NCBI RefSeq assembly: GCF_900141785.1
Contig: NZ_FQYP01000012.1
Coordinates: forward strand, 1 to 64,000
DNA: 64,000 bases
From: Aquimarina spongiae
GTDB lineage: Bacteria > Bacteroidota > Bacteroidia > Flavobacteriales > Flavobacteriaceae
Reading direction: 5' to 3'
The translations under genes and the position numbers were made by a program. The notes under the pieces were generated by a model that saw nothing but the letters and a program-made list of their open reading frames with translations, had not been told where the DNA came from and searched no databases. Of the stretch, positions 54,082 to 62,773 are shown piece by piece. Numbering within the stretch: position 1 is the first letter of the stretch; the number at the start of each line of letters is the position of its first letter.

Positions 54082-55050
54082 TTAGCAGCATCCTCCTCCA
54101 TCGTAATGATAGGTGGATTCGCTAATAAAAATATCATCTCTGCCAAGGTCTGCTAGTGCACCGGCAGTTTTATCGCATACAGCGATAGGCTGGTTTTTTA
54201 ATAAAACATGTCCTTTTTTATCATCAAAATAATCTTGATCTCCATAATAGATAGCAGCTTTACCTGTAAATACACAAGGCCCATCCTCTGGCATTGGATC
54301 TTTGATGGCAGCAACTTCTATAGACTCGATATAGATCAATTCGTCGGTATCATAATTTTTTGGATCCAAAATACGATACGGTTTACGTGCTCTAATTTCG
54401 ATGGTACCAAACCCTACATCTGTTAGTGCTTTTACGTAATCAGCAATCGGTAAGCTTCCACTTAGACAAAGTGCTCGTAACCGTTCGTCGTTACGAAGGT
54501 TGTCATTCATAGGCTGCTCACAAGTAGGATCACTCATTACTAACCTACCATGTGGCTTCAAAACACGGTACATTTCTTCGATAGCTTTCTTTAAATCTTC
54601 TTCTTTGAAGATATTAAAAAGACAATTTTGAGCTGCTACATCCACACTGTTATCTTCGAGAGGAAGATTAAGTGCATCTCCATATCTAAGATCTACAAAT
54701 TCACTTTTGAACCAGTCATTTTGTGCTTCAGCTTCTTTAAAGTTCTTTTTGGAAGCATCCAACATTTCCTGAACCACATCAACACCAATTACACCGTGCT
54801 TTTGACGAGAGAAATACGAGAACTGTAATAATTCCATTCCACCACCTACACCAACATAAAGGATTTTGGGGTTATTAGTCAAATCTCTTGCGTTTACCGT
54901 ACTACCGCAGCCGTAATTCATTTCCTGCATGATTTTAGGAATTTTAAGGCCTGGTAATTCCCAGATAGGATTTGTGGTACAGCATAACCCAACATCTGGG
55001 GTTATGGCTGCTTCTTTATATACATCATGTGTTGTATCTAAATAACTCAT
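54082..55050 (-). CDS. arsM: Arsenosugar biosynthesis arsenite methyltransferase ArsM
   Basis: This 322-residue protein has the SAM-binding fold (ILYVGVGGGMELLQF, motif I at 66-71; GVIGVDVVQEML with Asp91) and many cysteines: a CC pair at 23-24, C48 in NYGCGS, C143 in AQNCLF, C177 in SDPTCEQP, C195, two more later, and a CC pair at the extreme C-terminus. These fit arsenite ligation as in ArsM proteins, and the form with terminal CC belongs to the arsenosugar type. It would convert arsenite stepwise to dimethylated arsenic. It is the last gene of the arsenosugar block, 18 bases after the nucleoside phosphorylase. Confidence 0.9.
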   Translation of the reverse strand: MSYLDTTHDVYKEAAITPDVGLCCTTNPIWELPGLKIPKIMQEMNYGCGSTVNARDLTNNPKILYVGVGGGMELLQFSYFSRQKHGVIGVDVVQEMLDASKKNFKEAEAQNDWFKSEFVDLRYGDALNLPLEDNSVDVAAQNCLFNIFKEEDLKKAIEEMYRVLKPHGRLVMSDPTCEQPMNDNLRNDERLRALCLSGSLPIADYVKALTDVGFGTIEIRARKPYRILDPKNYDTDELIYIESIEVAAIKDPMPEDGPCVFTGKAAIYYGDQDYFDDKKGHVLLKNQPIAVCDKTAGALADLGRDDIFISESTYHYDGGGCC

Positions 55051-55068
55051 AGTTCTTTCTTTTTTTGT

Positions 55069-55881
55069 TTACATAGATTTTATTAGCTCTTTGAAAAGGA
55101 GAATCAGATTAGGTTCTGCTTTTCCAGCCATTTGGATAATTTCTTCGATATTAACAGGTTTCAGGTTGTCTGGATCACACTCGTCGGTTAAAACGGATAC
55201 CGCTGCAACGGGAAGATCCAGATGATTGGCTACAATGATTTCTGGCACTGTACTCATACCAACAGCATCGGCACCTATAATTTTCAAGTAGCGATATTCT
55301 GCTCTGGTTTCAAGTTGTGGCCCTACAACAGAGGCATACACACCTTTGTGTAGTGTTATATTGTGATTGGCTGCAATAGCCTCTAATTTTGAATTGATTT
55401 CTGGATGGTAAGGAGCACTCATATCGGTAAAGCGACTTCCAAGTTGTTCCACTCCTTTAAAAGCCAGAGGGGATCCTCCCTGAAGATTGATATGATCGTC
55501 AATTAGCATTAGTTCTCCTTTTTTGAAATCCAAGTTGATCGCACCTGCAGCATTAGAAACCAATAATTTTTTGATCCCAAGCTGATGCATAATACGCACC
55601 GGGAATGTCACATCCTGAAGAGAATACCCTTCATACAGATGAAACCTCCCTTGCATAACAACCACCTTTTTTCCTTCGAGCTTTCCATAAATTAATTTTC
55701 CTTTATGAAATTCTACTGTGGCTGTTGGGAAATTAGGAATGTGATTGTAACTGACTTCCTTGATCACCTCGATATTATTCAATAACTGACCTAATCCGGT
55801 TCCTAAGATAATTCCGATTTCAGGGGCTTCAAACCCTTTATCTTTTAAATAATCCGTAGTTTCTTCAATGTATTTGATCAT
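55069..55881 (-). CDS. Purine nucleoside phosphorylase, arsenosugar-pathway copy
   Basis: This 270-residue protein is of the trimeric PNP type: IGIILGTGLGQL (phosphate loop), QGRFHLYEGY, VSNAAGAIN, VVGPQLETRAEYR and GADAVGMSTVPEI. It cleaves purine nucleosides with phosphate. In this operon it probably removes adenine from the dimethylarsinoyl-deoxyadenosine made by ArsS, to leave an arsenic-bearing ribose-1-phosphate. That role is inferred from context; a housekeeping role is possible. It overlaps the upstream glycosyltransferase gene by 17 bases. Confidence 0.92.
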   Translation of the reverse strand: MIKYIEETTDYLKDKGFEAPEIGIILGTGLGQLLNNIEVIKEVSYNHIPNFPTATVEFHKGKLIYGKLEGKKVVVMQGRFHLYEGYSLQDVTFPVRIMHQLGIKKLLVSNAAGAINLDFKKGELMLIDDHINLQGGSPLAFKGVEQLGSRFTDMSAPYHPEINSKLEAIAANHNITLHKGVYASVVGPQLETRAEYRYLKIIGADAVGMSTVPEIIVANHLDLPVAAVSVLTDECDPDNLKPVNIEEIIQMAGKAEPNLILLFKELIKSM

Positions 55882-56491
55882 CTGTTTGTTTTAAAAATTT
55901 TTGAAATGCAGGAATATCTTTGATATCCTCATAATAATCCACATCATTTCGTATGTCTAATAATTTATGGTTATGTTGTTCTATGTCATGTAATGTATCT
56001 CTAAAAACAGTGTCGGTACCCCAAGCTTTGTTTTCAAAAACAGCATTGTTTAGTGATTTCATTCCCAACAAGTAATATCCTCCATCTTGGGCTGGCCCGA
56101 CTACATAATCGTGATGTTCTAGCTGCTCAAAAGCAAATTCTAGATCTCTTTGATCAAGGTCATACATATCACTACCTATAATGATAATCTTTTCAAAACC
56201 TTGCTTAAATCCGTTGACAAATGCGTATTTCATTCGGGCACCCAGATCTTCTCCAAATTGTTCTTTCTTTTGGTATATGGTTGGATCCCAAATATCATTT
56301 GGGTTTATAGATACCGAGTAGTGTACCTCTTTTACGCATGTTAACCCTTCTGTAATAGAAACGGTATGTTGCAAAAGCATTTTGTACACATCTAAAGCTG
56401 CCTGATCTCCAATAGTGGCTGCTAGTCGTGTTTTGCACTTGCCCAGTTCTGGGTTACGGGTAAATATTAATAACAAGTTTTTTGTATTCAT
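55865..56491 (-). CDS. TIGR04282-type arsenosugar biosynthesis glycosyltransferase
   Basis: This 208-residue DUF2064 protein has LLIFTRNPELGKCKTRLAATIG, the intact signature of nucleotidyl/glycosyl transferase-like folds of this family, IIIIGSDMYDL (acidic metal site), and VVGPAQDGGYYLLGM. The family co-occurs with ArsS and ArsM. Its proposed role is attachment of a sugar or aglycone to the arsenic ribose. It overlaps the genes on both sides (4 bases with rhodanese, 17 with the phosphorylase), so the genes are tightly coupled. Confidence 0.92.
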   Translation of the reverse strand: MNTKNLLLIFTRNPELGKCKTRLAATIGDQAALDVYKMLLQHTVSITEGLTCVKEVHYSVSINPNDIWDPTIYQKKEQFGEDLGARMKYAFVNGFKQGFEKIIIIGSDMYDLDQRDLEFAFEQLEHHDYVVGPAQDGGYYLLGMKSLNNAVFENKAWGTDTVFRDTLHDIEQHNHKLLDIRNDVDYYEDIKDIPAFQKFLKQTDDQIH

Positions 56492-56994
56492 TCCTGATAT
56501 CTTTTAGTGCCTTTTTCTAACCATTTTTCCCATTCTTCAGAAAAGGGATGCACTTGGTCTGTTCGTTGTTCTTTACTATTGAAAACAGGATAGCCATGAT
56601 TGATCCATTCAAAAATTCCGCCGTATAAATTATATACATTGTGATATCCTGCTAGTTTTAATTTTTCTGAAGTCACTTCTGATCGAATCCCAAGGCTACA
56701 ATACACTACAATTTTGGTGTCTTTATCGATTTCCGGGATTTCAGAAACTTTAGTGATATCAAATTGATCGTATCCTACATAAATAGCATTTTTTAAATGG
56801 CTAACCTTGTATTCGCCTATTTCTCTAGAATCAAGAACCACAATGTTGTCGATTTCATCCTTGATGTCTTCGATGGTTACATATGGGATGCTCTCGGTAT
56901 TATACATCGTCAATAATTCTTCAATAGAACCCTGACCTGAATGAATCCAAGGGAATAAGAAACAAAGTAGAATGATACCTTTTTTTACAAGCAT
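56488..56994 (-). CDS. Rhodanese-like protein in the arsenosugar operon
   Basis: This 168-residue protein has a hydrophobic N-terminus that looks like a signal peptide (IILLCFLFPWIHSGQ), then a single rhodanese domain with HLKNAIYVGYDQFD, active-site cysteine C99 in VVYCSLGIRSE and GYHNVYNLYGGIFEWI. Rhodaneses carry sulfur as a persulfide, so this one might make thio-arsenicals, but a periplasmic protein would be on the wrong side of the membrane for the other enzymes. Role unknown. It overlaps the glycosyltransferase start by 4 bases. Confidence 0.9.
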   Translation of the reverse strand: MLVKKGIILLCFLFPWIHSGQGSIEELLTMYNTESIPYVTIEDIKDEIDNIVVLDSREIGEYKVSHLKNAIYVGYDQFDITKVSEIPEIDKDTKIVVYCSLGIRSEVTSEKLKLAGYHNVYNLYGGIFEWINHGYPVFNSKEQRTDQVHPFSEEWEKWLEKGTKRYQE

Positions 56995-57047
56995 ATAGTT
57001 AGCGCAATATTTTGCTATTGAATATTCATTATGGTGTTTTTGATGAC

Positions 57048-57072
57048 TATTCTCAATGGTATTCTGAGAATA
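57048..57072. repeat. Inverted repeat between DUF2064 and rhodanese genes
   Basis: TATTCTCA and TGAGAATA form an 8-bp perfect stem around a 9-base loop in the 155-base gap, the largest spacer in the arsenosugar block. With no T-run it is not a clear terminator. It might be an RNA processing site or regulatory hairpin. Confidence 0.5.
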
Positions 57073-57149
57073 TCTGGGTCTTTATAAGTTATAACTGATT
57101 CGCAAATCAAGACTTCTTTTGAATCACGAAAAAAGACCATTAAGGAATG

Positions 57150-57824
57150 TTACGGAGTAGGCGATCCTTTGTTATAAGCAATCGTATGATATATGGTAGT
57201 GTTTTCTAGAGAAACTACATTTTGAATACTTTTAGAATGAGAAAGAATGAGTTCCAAGGCTTTTAGAACCCCAAGTGATAATCTCCTGCTAAATTTTTGA
57301 ATAATTTTTAAATCAGAAACACTATCGATGTCATATAGTACCTGAAGCTTTGAGATAGCTACCTCACAAGCTCCAAGAGTGGCAATGAGATTTACAGTAA
57401 GTGTTCTTGATTGCCAGGGTAAATTTAAAAACAAAGAAGGAACAAAATGGGTATTACATAATCCCATCAAATAAAATCCTCCATCAACAGAAGGGCCAAT
57501 TACAAATTTATCTTCCTCTAGCAATTGGGCAGCTTGCAGCAAATGTGTTTTATTGAGTAGAGGAGTATCGTTACCAATAGTAATTACTTTTTCGTATCCT
57601 TTCTTAAAGATACTTTGAACAGCATTTACAAAACGTTCTCCAAAGTCAACTCCGTATTGTTGTTCTTCGGTGATTACATAGTAAGGAATATGAGTGCTTT
57701 TTACAACAGCAATGGTGGATTCATTAAGTTGAGCAAATAGTTGCTCACCACCTCTCATAGGCTTATGCAATAATTCTTCTTTGGCAGAATTAGCAAAAAC
57801 TAATATGGCTGTTTTTGAATGCAT
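57150..57824 (-). CDS. Divergent DUF2064 protein in the arsenosugar operon
   Basis: This 224-residue protein is a paralog of the TIGR04282-type protein: VITIGNDTPLL matches IIIIGSDMYDL and VIGPSVDGGFYLMGL matches VVGPAQDGGYYLLGM. But the N-terminal signature PxxGxxKTRL, present in the paralog, is absent; the equivalent segment reads AKEELLHKPMRGGEQLF. The C-terminal part is longer and diverged. It may have lost nucleotide-sugar use or work as a partner subunit. It follows arsS by 9 bases. Confidence 0.85.
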   Translation of the reverse strand: MHSKTAILVFANSAKEELLHKPMRGGEQLFAQLNESTIAVVKSTHIPYYVITEEQQYGVDFGERFVNAVQSIFKKGYEKVITIGNDTPLLNKTHLLQAAQLLEEDKFVIGPSVDGGFYLMGLCNTHFVPSLFLNLPWQSRTLTVNLIATLGACEVAISKLQVLYDIDSVSDLKIIQKFSRRLSLGVLKALELILSHSKSIQNVVSLENTTIYHTIAYNKGSPTP

Positions 57825-57833
57825 ATTATACTA

Positions 57834-58901
57834 TTACGCTACTGTTCCCTGACAACTACTACCTGCACCTGCAGTGCAACCATAGCAGTGTTGTGAAATT
57901 ACGATATTTCTATTATTTAGCAAATCTTCGTTGTATTCACTAATATGTTTTACTTTGCTAGCTACCTTAAGATCAAGCATTTGATTGAAATCACAATCGT
58001 ACAACCAACCGTCCCAGCTTACAGAAATGGTATTGGTACACATTACATTGGCAACGGCTGAAGGATTGTAGGCATCTACCAGGGCATACATATAGTCTTC
58101 ATAGTTTTCTGAAGCAATTAAATAATCCAAAAACCTACTAATAGGTAGATTGGTGATCGCAAACAGATTATGGAATTGAATTCCGAAATCTTCAAGTAAT
58201 GCCTTTTTGAAATCTTTTTCCATAGAAGCTTGATCCCCAGGTAAAAACGCACCCGAAGGATTGTAGACCAAATCCAACCGCAAATCGCTATCCGGCATCC
58301 CATACCCACGTTCATTGAGTTCCTGAAGTGCCTTGATCGATTTGTCAAAAACACCATCTCCTCTTTGTTTGTCGGTTTTACCACGAGTCCAGTGCGGCAT
58401 TGAAGAAACCACATGCACATTGTGCTTTTTGAAAAAGTCCGGAAGATCGTAATATTTCTTATTAGCTCTTATGATGGTAAGGTTACTTCTTACAATAAAA
58501 TCTTTGATTCCAGCTTTGCTAGCCTCTTCAACAAACCATCTGAAATTAGGATTCATCTCGGGAGCACCTCCGGTTAAATCCAGCGTATGCGCTCCTGTAT
58601 TTCTGATCACCTCCAAACATTGCATCATCGTTTCTTTGGTCATGATCTCTTTCCGGTCCGGTCCGGCATCAACATGACAATGTTCACAAACCTGATTACA
58701 CATGTATCCGACATTGATTTGCAGTATTTCAAGCTTACGAGGACGTAAAGGGAACTGATTAATTTCAGCTATTTTGTCGGCAAACTTGGGTAATTCGCCA
58801 TTGGCAAAAATACCATTGTTTAAAATTTCCAGCTGTCTTTGAGTATTGGCTAACTGGTCATTTCTTTTATGTAGCGACTGTTTTTTCTTTGTTTCAGACA
58901 T
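57834..58901 (-). CDS. arsS: Arsenosugar biosynthesis radical SAM protein ArsS
   Basis: This 355-residue protein has the radical-SAM cluster motif MCNQVCEHCH (C68, C72, C75), a TIM-barrel with TLDLTGGAPEMN and PSGAFLPGD, and a C-terminal DUF3641-like extension ending CYGCTAGAGSSCQG with three more cysteines (C339, C342, C350). ArsS transfers a 5'-deoxyadenosyl group to dimethylated arsenic, the committing step to arsenosugars. The last cysteines suggest an extra iron-sulfur or arsenic site. It follows the peroxidase-like gene by 29 bases. Confidence 0.95.
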   Translation of the reverse strand: MSETKKKQSLHKRNDQLANTQRQLEILNNGIFANGELPKFADKIAEINQFPLRPRKLEILQINVGYMCNQVCEHCHVDAGPDRKEIMTKETMMQCLEVIRNTGAHTLDLTGGAPEMNPNFRWFVEEASKAGIKDFIVRSNLTIIRANKKYYDLPDFFKKHNVHVVSSMPHWTRGKTDKQRGDGVFDKSIKALQELNERGYGMPDSDLRLDLVYNPSGAFLPGDQASMEKDFKKALLEDFGIQFHNLFAITNLPISRFLDYLIASENYEDYMYALVDAYNPSAVANVMCTNTISVSWDGWLYDCDFNQMLDLKVASKVKHISEYNEDLLNNRNIVISQHCYGCTAGAGSSCQGTVA

Positions 58902-58930
58902 TTTTCCTTTAATATTTTTACGATCAGAAA

Positions 58931-59266
58931 CTACATAGAGAGTTTCTCGTACTTATTCATCATTTGTACACCATGTACCAGAGTAGCACCACTTTCGATT
59001 GCTGCTCCTGCGTGCACTGCCTCCATCATCTCTTCTTTTGTAATTCCTCTTTGTAATCCATCTTTGGTGTATGCATCTATACAATATGGGCATTTTACCA
59101 CATGAGATACGGCAAGGGCAATCAAAGATTTTTCCCTGGCGCTCAAAGCACCTTCTTCAAATACTTTTCCGTAGTAATCGAAAAATTTAGTGCCTAATTC
59201 TTCGCTCCATTCTGTGATTTTACCAAACTTTCTAAGATCCGCCGGATCATAATATGTTTTAGACAT
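58931..59266 (-). CDS. Arsenosugar biosynthesis-associated peroxidase-like (AhpD/CMD family) protein
   Basis: This 111-residue protein is a carboxymuconolactone-decarboxylase-type helical fold with the CxxC motif in KCPYCIDAYTKDG (C59, C62) and a His upstream (H55). In AhpD the residue four after the second cysteine is His; here it is Tyr66. The family lies next to ArsS in many genomes and is thought to be peroxidase-like, perhaps redox-handling arsenic intermediates. It is the first gene of the operon. Confidence 0.9.
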   Translation of the reverse strand: MSKTYYDPADLRKFGKITEWSEELGTKFFDYYGKVFEEGALSAREKSLIALAVSHVVKCPYCIDAYTKDGLQRGITKEEMMEAVHAGAAIESGATLVHGVQMMNKYEKLSM

Positions 59267-59309
59267 ATGCTGTTGTTTTATTTGGGAATAAATTTATTTG
59301 TCGTTGTTT

Positions 59310-59330
59310 ATAGTGTATCACTTACACTAT
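59310..59330. promoter_or_regulatory. Candidate operator in front of the arsenosugar operon
   Basis: ATAGTGTA and TACACTAT are perfect 8-bp inverted arms around a 5-base spacer TCACT. The site is centred about 54 bases before the first gene of the operon, in the divergent region that also precedes the LacI-family gene. Such symmetry suggests a dimeric regulator; which one is unknown. No ArsR gene is seen in the window. Confidence 0.55.
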
Positions 59331-59553
59331 ATTTCTAAAATTAACTTTATTTTTTTTGAAAAATTAAAGTTTAGGTAATATAAAAAAACCTTAACGAATA
59401 AAATGGTTATTTCTTAAACATCATAAGAATAAGAGCACAAAGTGCCGATGTTTTAATATTACGTTAAGAAAAAAGCTTAATTTAGACTCGAAAGTCAATT
59501 TGCGAGATATTCTTATTTCTGAAATAAGAATTATAATTTATTACACAAAGGTC

Positions 59554-60594
59554 ATGAGGAAAAAGGTTACTTTAAAACAACTTGCTCGAGAATTAAATTT
59601 ATCGATATCCACAGTTTCGAAATCTTTAAAGAATGATCCCGAAATCAGTCAAAAAACAATCAATAGGGTTCACGAATTAGCAAGTTTTTACAATTATAAA
59701 CCCAATGCATTAGCCGTTAGTTTAAAAAGTAACAAAACCAAAACCATAGGGGTAATTTTACCAGAAATACTTAACCACTTTTTTGCAAAAGCACTTTTCG
59801 GAATAGAAAAAGAGGCCGCCAAAAATGGATATAAAATAGTGACCTGCATTACCAACGAATCCTACCAAAAAGAAGTAGAATATGTAGAGATGCTCAACTA
59901 TAGTAGTGTTGATGGCTTTATCGTGGCATTGAGTCAGGAAACCCAAGTGCTTAACGAATTAGACCATTTTAAGGTATTGAAAAGAGAAAATGTTCCAGTG
60001 GTAATGTTTGATCGAGTAAGTGATGAAATTGATTGTGATAAAGTGATTGTAGACGACAAAGTAGCTTCCAAAAATGCGATGCAATACCTTATCGATACAG
60101 GATGCAAACGAATTGCCATAGTTACTACTATTGGAGATATTAGTGTTGCTAAATTGAGATTAGAAGGAGCTAGAGAAGCTGCAGAGGCTAATAAAGATGT
60201 TTCATTGATAAATCTTGAAGTAAAAGACACGATAATAGATTTAGTGGAAAAAGAATCTAATGCCATAGAAAATGAAATTGAGAAGTTTCTGAAAGAGAAC
60301 GATCTTGATGCTGTATTAGGTCTTGATGAAACCGCTGCAGCTATTACTATAAATATATCTCATAAGTTAGGTTATAAAATTCCTCAAGATATTTCTGTGA
60401 TTGGATTTACAGACGGATTATTGTCTAAGCATTCGTATCCCAAGTTGACTACAGTATCTCAGCATGCAGAGGATTTGGGAGCAAAAGCCGCTGAAATTTT
60501 ACTGGGCCATCTCGTGGATGATTATGATGAAAATTATAAAACCGCTACCGAGATTGTGAAAACTTCTTTAATCGTAAGAGAATCTACCAAATAA
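59554..60594 (+). CDS. LacI-family transcriptional regulator, first of two
   Basis: From the ATG at 59554 this is 346 residues. The N-terminal LacI helix-turn-helix is clear (VTLKQLARELNLSISTVSKSLKNDPEIS), followed by a hinge and a periplasmic-binding-protein-like core (IGVILPEILNHFFAKALFGI, DGFIVALSQET, VMFDRV, IGFTDGLLSKHSYPKLTTV). An earlier in-frame start adds 18 residues without homology. It is convergent with the GH65-like gene and divergent from the arsenosugar operon. The likely target is sugar utilisation; control of the arsenosugar operon is possible but unproven. Confidence 0.93.
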   Translation: MRKKVTLKQLARELNLSISTVSKSLKNDPEISQKTINRVHELASFYNYKPNALAVSLKSNKTKTIGVILPEILNHFFAKALFGIEKEAAKNGYKIVTCITNESYQKEVEYVEMLNYSSVDGFIVALSQETQVLNELDHFKVLKRENVPVVMFDRVSDEIDCDKVIVDDKVASKNAMQYLIDTGCKRIAIVTTIGDISVAKLRLEGAREAAEANKDVSLINLEVKDTIIDLVEKESNAIENEIEKFLKENDLDAVLGLDETAAAITINISHKLGYKIPQDISVIGFTDGLLSKHSYPKLTTVSQHAEDLGAKAAEILLGHLVDDYDENYKTATEIVKTSLIVRESTK

Positions 60595-60602
60595 AGTTAG
60601 AT

Positions 60603-62651
60603 TTAGTCAATAACATAAGTTTTCTTATCAGGTCCAACACCAGTAAGTGTCAGTTTTTTCCACTGTTTTGGTAAAATTGGATTTTTCTGAATGATTCCTT
60701 CGTCGGTCAAATGAAGTCCTCCAAACCCAAAAATGACAGTTTGTAACATTCCTCCGGCACCCGTGGCAAAGTAAGGATTGTTGCTAGTTGCAGCTTCGGC
60801 CAAAGCACCAAACGGAGGTCTTTTGTTGGGTTCGTAGCTTCGTTTAAACAATCGAAATGCATTATCGGCGTCGCCCAAACGAGCATAGATAACCGCAAAT
60901 ACACTTTGCGCCATTGCTGGTCCTTCTTCTGCAAGCTTGGGTTCGTAATATTTTAAATCTTTAAGGATGGTTGCTTTATCACTGATAATATCCAATGGAT
61001 ATGACAGTAGGTTAACGTCTGCCTGTTTGATACGATCTCCATCATAAGTGCTGTGTTCTTTGGTTGTACCATCTTCAAATTTATGGATCACTATGTTCTT
61101 TGCAACCTTGCTCCATTCTGGATTTGAAGCCAAACCCAATTTGGTTGAGGCTTTTTGAGCATATTGTAAGCAGGTGATGGCAGATCCATTGGTAAATGCG
61201 TTATCATCTACGTTTGGAGCGAATTCATTTGCACCTACTACATTTTTGATGGTGTATGAGCCATCTGCATTAGGCGAAGATCGACTTACCCAATAATCAG
61301 CAACTTCTTTAAGTAATGGATATCCACGTTCTTTTAACCAAGTTTTATCTTTAGTAACGCGATAATAGTTCCAGAAAGCAATGCCTACATCTGCAGTTAT
61401 ATGATGTTCAAAAGTACCGGTAAGTGCCCATGCCGGAGTCGCTTCTTCTCCTGTATCATCACTTTCCCAAGGAAACATGGCACCTTTATATCCAAAATTA
61501 ATGGCTTTTTTCTTGGCAATTTCCAGGCGGTCCGAGCGATAATTTACTAATGATCTTGCGATTCCCTGGTTTAGAACCAGCAATGGTGGATACATCCATA
61601 ATTCGGTGTCCCAAAAAATATGACCGTTATAGTTTTGTGAGCTTAACCCCATTGGAGCAATACTCAGATTAGAATCTTCTCTAGAGAATGCATATAGATG
61701 GTATAAGGCCAAACGCACATCGAGTTGCGATTGCAGGTCACCTTCAATAATAATGTCTCCTTTCCATAGATCTTTCCAGCGGTTTTTGTGTTGTGCCAAT
61801 AGATCTTTTTGTGGAGTAAGTAGATTAAAAATTACAAAACGCTCACTTTCGGTTTGTGGGTCATAAAAATCTTGCGTCGTACATTGTGCACCAGTCCAGG
61901 CAAATTGGTAGTTTTCTCCTTTTGTTATTTTCTTTTCAAACGATAATCTGTTGTCGTATTCAGATACTTTTTGATGAATTAATTTTGGTCGCTGGTGCTC
62001 TCTTGTAGAGTTGATCGCATGCCAAATAAAGGTTCCAGAAGAGGCTACGGTATGTCGGTTTAGTCTACTTTTTGCTACAGTTTGTAGTATGGGCATGGTG
62101 GTTTCAAGATCTTTCAGAATCCGAAAAGTACTATTTGGTGAGTTGTACTCTTCTGGAGTTTGGATTTTTCCAGTTACTTTTAGGTCAATATCTTCTGAGG
62201 CCTGTATCTCAACATCAATATATCCAGCATAGGGAACATTCTGAAGAGCATAGATGCTATACGAAATGGTGGCTAGGTTTTTATAGGTGAAAGAGGTTGT
62301 AAAACGAGCTTCTTTCATGTGTAGTGTTTGGGTCCAATTATCAATAACACTGTTATCAAGTAGTTGTCCGTTGATTTCTACCTCTAAATTTCCAAAGTTC
62401 ATCCCTTGTAAAATTCTACTAACTCCAAGCGGAGATTCTTTGTCGTAAACGTTATTAAGGATAATCTGTTTTGTTTTGAAAATGTTGGAAGAAGGAAGGA
62501 TTCCGATTCTACCGTTGGCGGCTACGATTCCGGTATAATTTTGTTGATTCGTAGTAGAAATTGACCATCCATTTTCTTGAGAAACAACAGCGGTACTTAA
62601 AATGATGAGAAATAGAAATGCTAGTAATCCTTTGACTTTTTGTGTGATCAT
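60603..62651 (-). CDS. Exported GH65-like glycoside hydrolase/phosphorylase
   Basis: From the ATG at 62651 this is 682 residues with a signal peptide (LLAFLFLIILSTAVVSQ). It has the family 65 beta-sandwich N-domain, a linker and an (alpha/alpha)6 barrel with NGHIFWDTELWMYP and a catalytic glutamate in VVGANEFAPNVDDNAFTNG (about residue 475). Family 65 enzymes act on alpha-glucosides such as trehalose, maltose or kojibiose, either by phosphorolysis or hydrolysis; an exported location argues for hydrolysis, but that is inference. The upstream TTG start at 62663 is rejected. It is flanked by two LacI-family genes. Confidence 0.87.
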   Translation of the reverse strand: MITQKVKGLLAFLFLIILSTAVVSQENGWSISTTNQQNYTGIVAANGRIGILPSSNIFKTKQIILNNVYDKESPLGVSRILQGMNFGNLEVEINGQLLDNSVIDNWTQTLHMKEARFTTSFTYKNLATISYSIYALQNVPYAGYIDVEIQASEDIDLKVTGKIQTPEEYNSPNSTFRILKDLETTMPILQTVAKSRLNRHTVASSGTFIWHAINSTREHQRPKLIHQKVSEYDNRLSFEKKITKGENYQFAWTGAQCTTQDFYDPQTESERFVIFNLLTPQKDLLAQHKNRWKDLWKGDIIIEGDLQSQLDVRLALYHLYAFSREDSNLSIAPMGLSSQNYNGHIFWDTELWMYPPLLVLNQGIARSLVNYRSDRLEIAKKKAINFGYKGAMFPWESDDTGEEATPAWALTGTFEHHITADVGIAFWNYYRVTKDKTWLKERGYPLLKEVADYWVSRSSPNADGSYTIKNVVGANEFAPNVDDNAFTNGSAITCLQYAQKASTKLGLASNPEWSKVAKNIVIHKFEDGTTKEHSTYDGDRIKQADVNLLSYPLDIISDKATILKDLKYYEPKLAEEGPAMAQSVFAVIYARLGDADNAFRLFKRSYEPNKRPPFGALAEAATSNNPYFATGAGGMLQTVIFGFGGLHLTDEGIIQKNPILPKQWKKLTLTGVGPDKKTYVID

Positions 62652-62773
62652 AACAATAAACAATTTAAGTTAATAGTGATGTGCTATTTAAGGTGTTTTA
62701 ATAGCATTAATCCCTACTTTAGAACTATGTTAGTATTGTTTATTAGCGTATTGTGGTAGTTAAATATATGGAT

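Noticed and set aside
54082..59266. Classical ars resistance operon (arsRBC)
   Set aside because: No ArsR, ArsB/Acr3 or ArsC gene is present in the window; the genes are those of the arsenosugar route.
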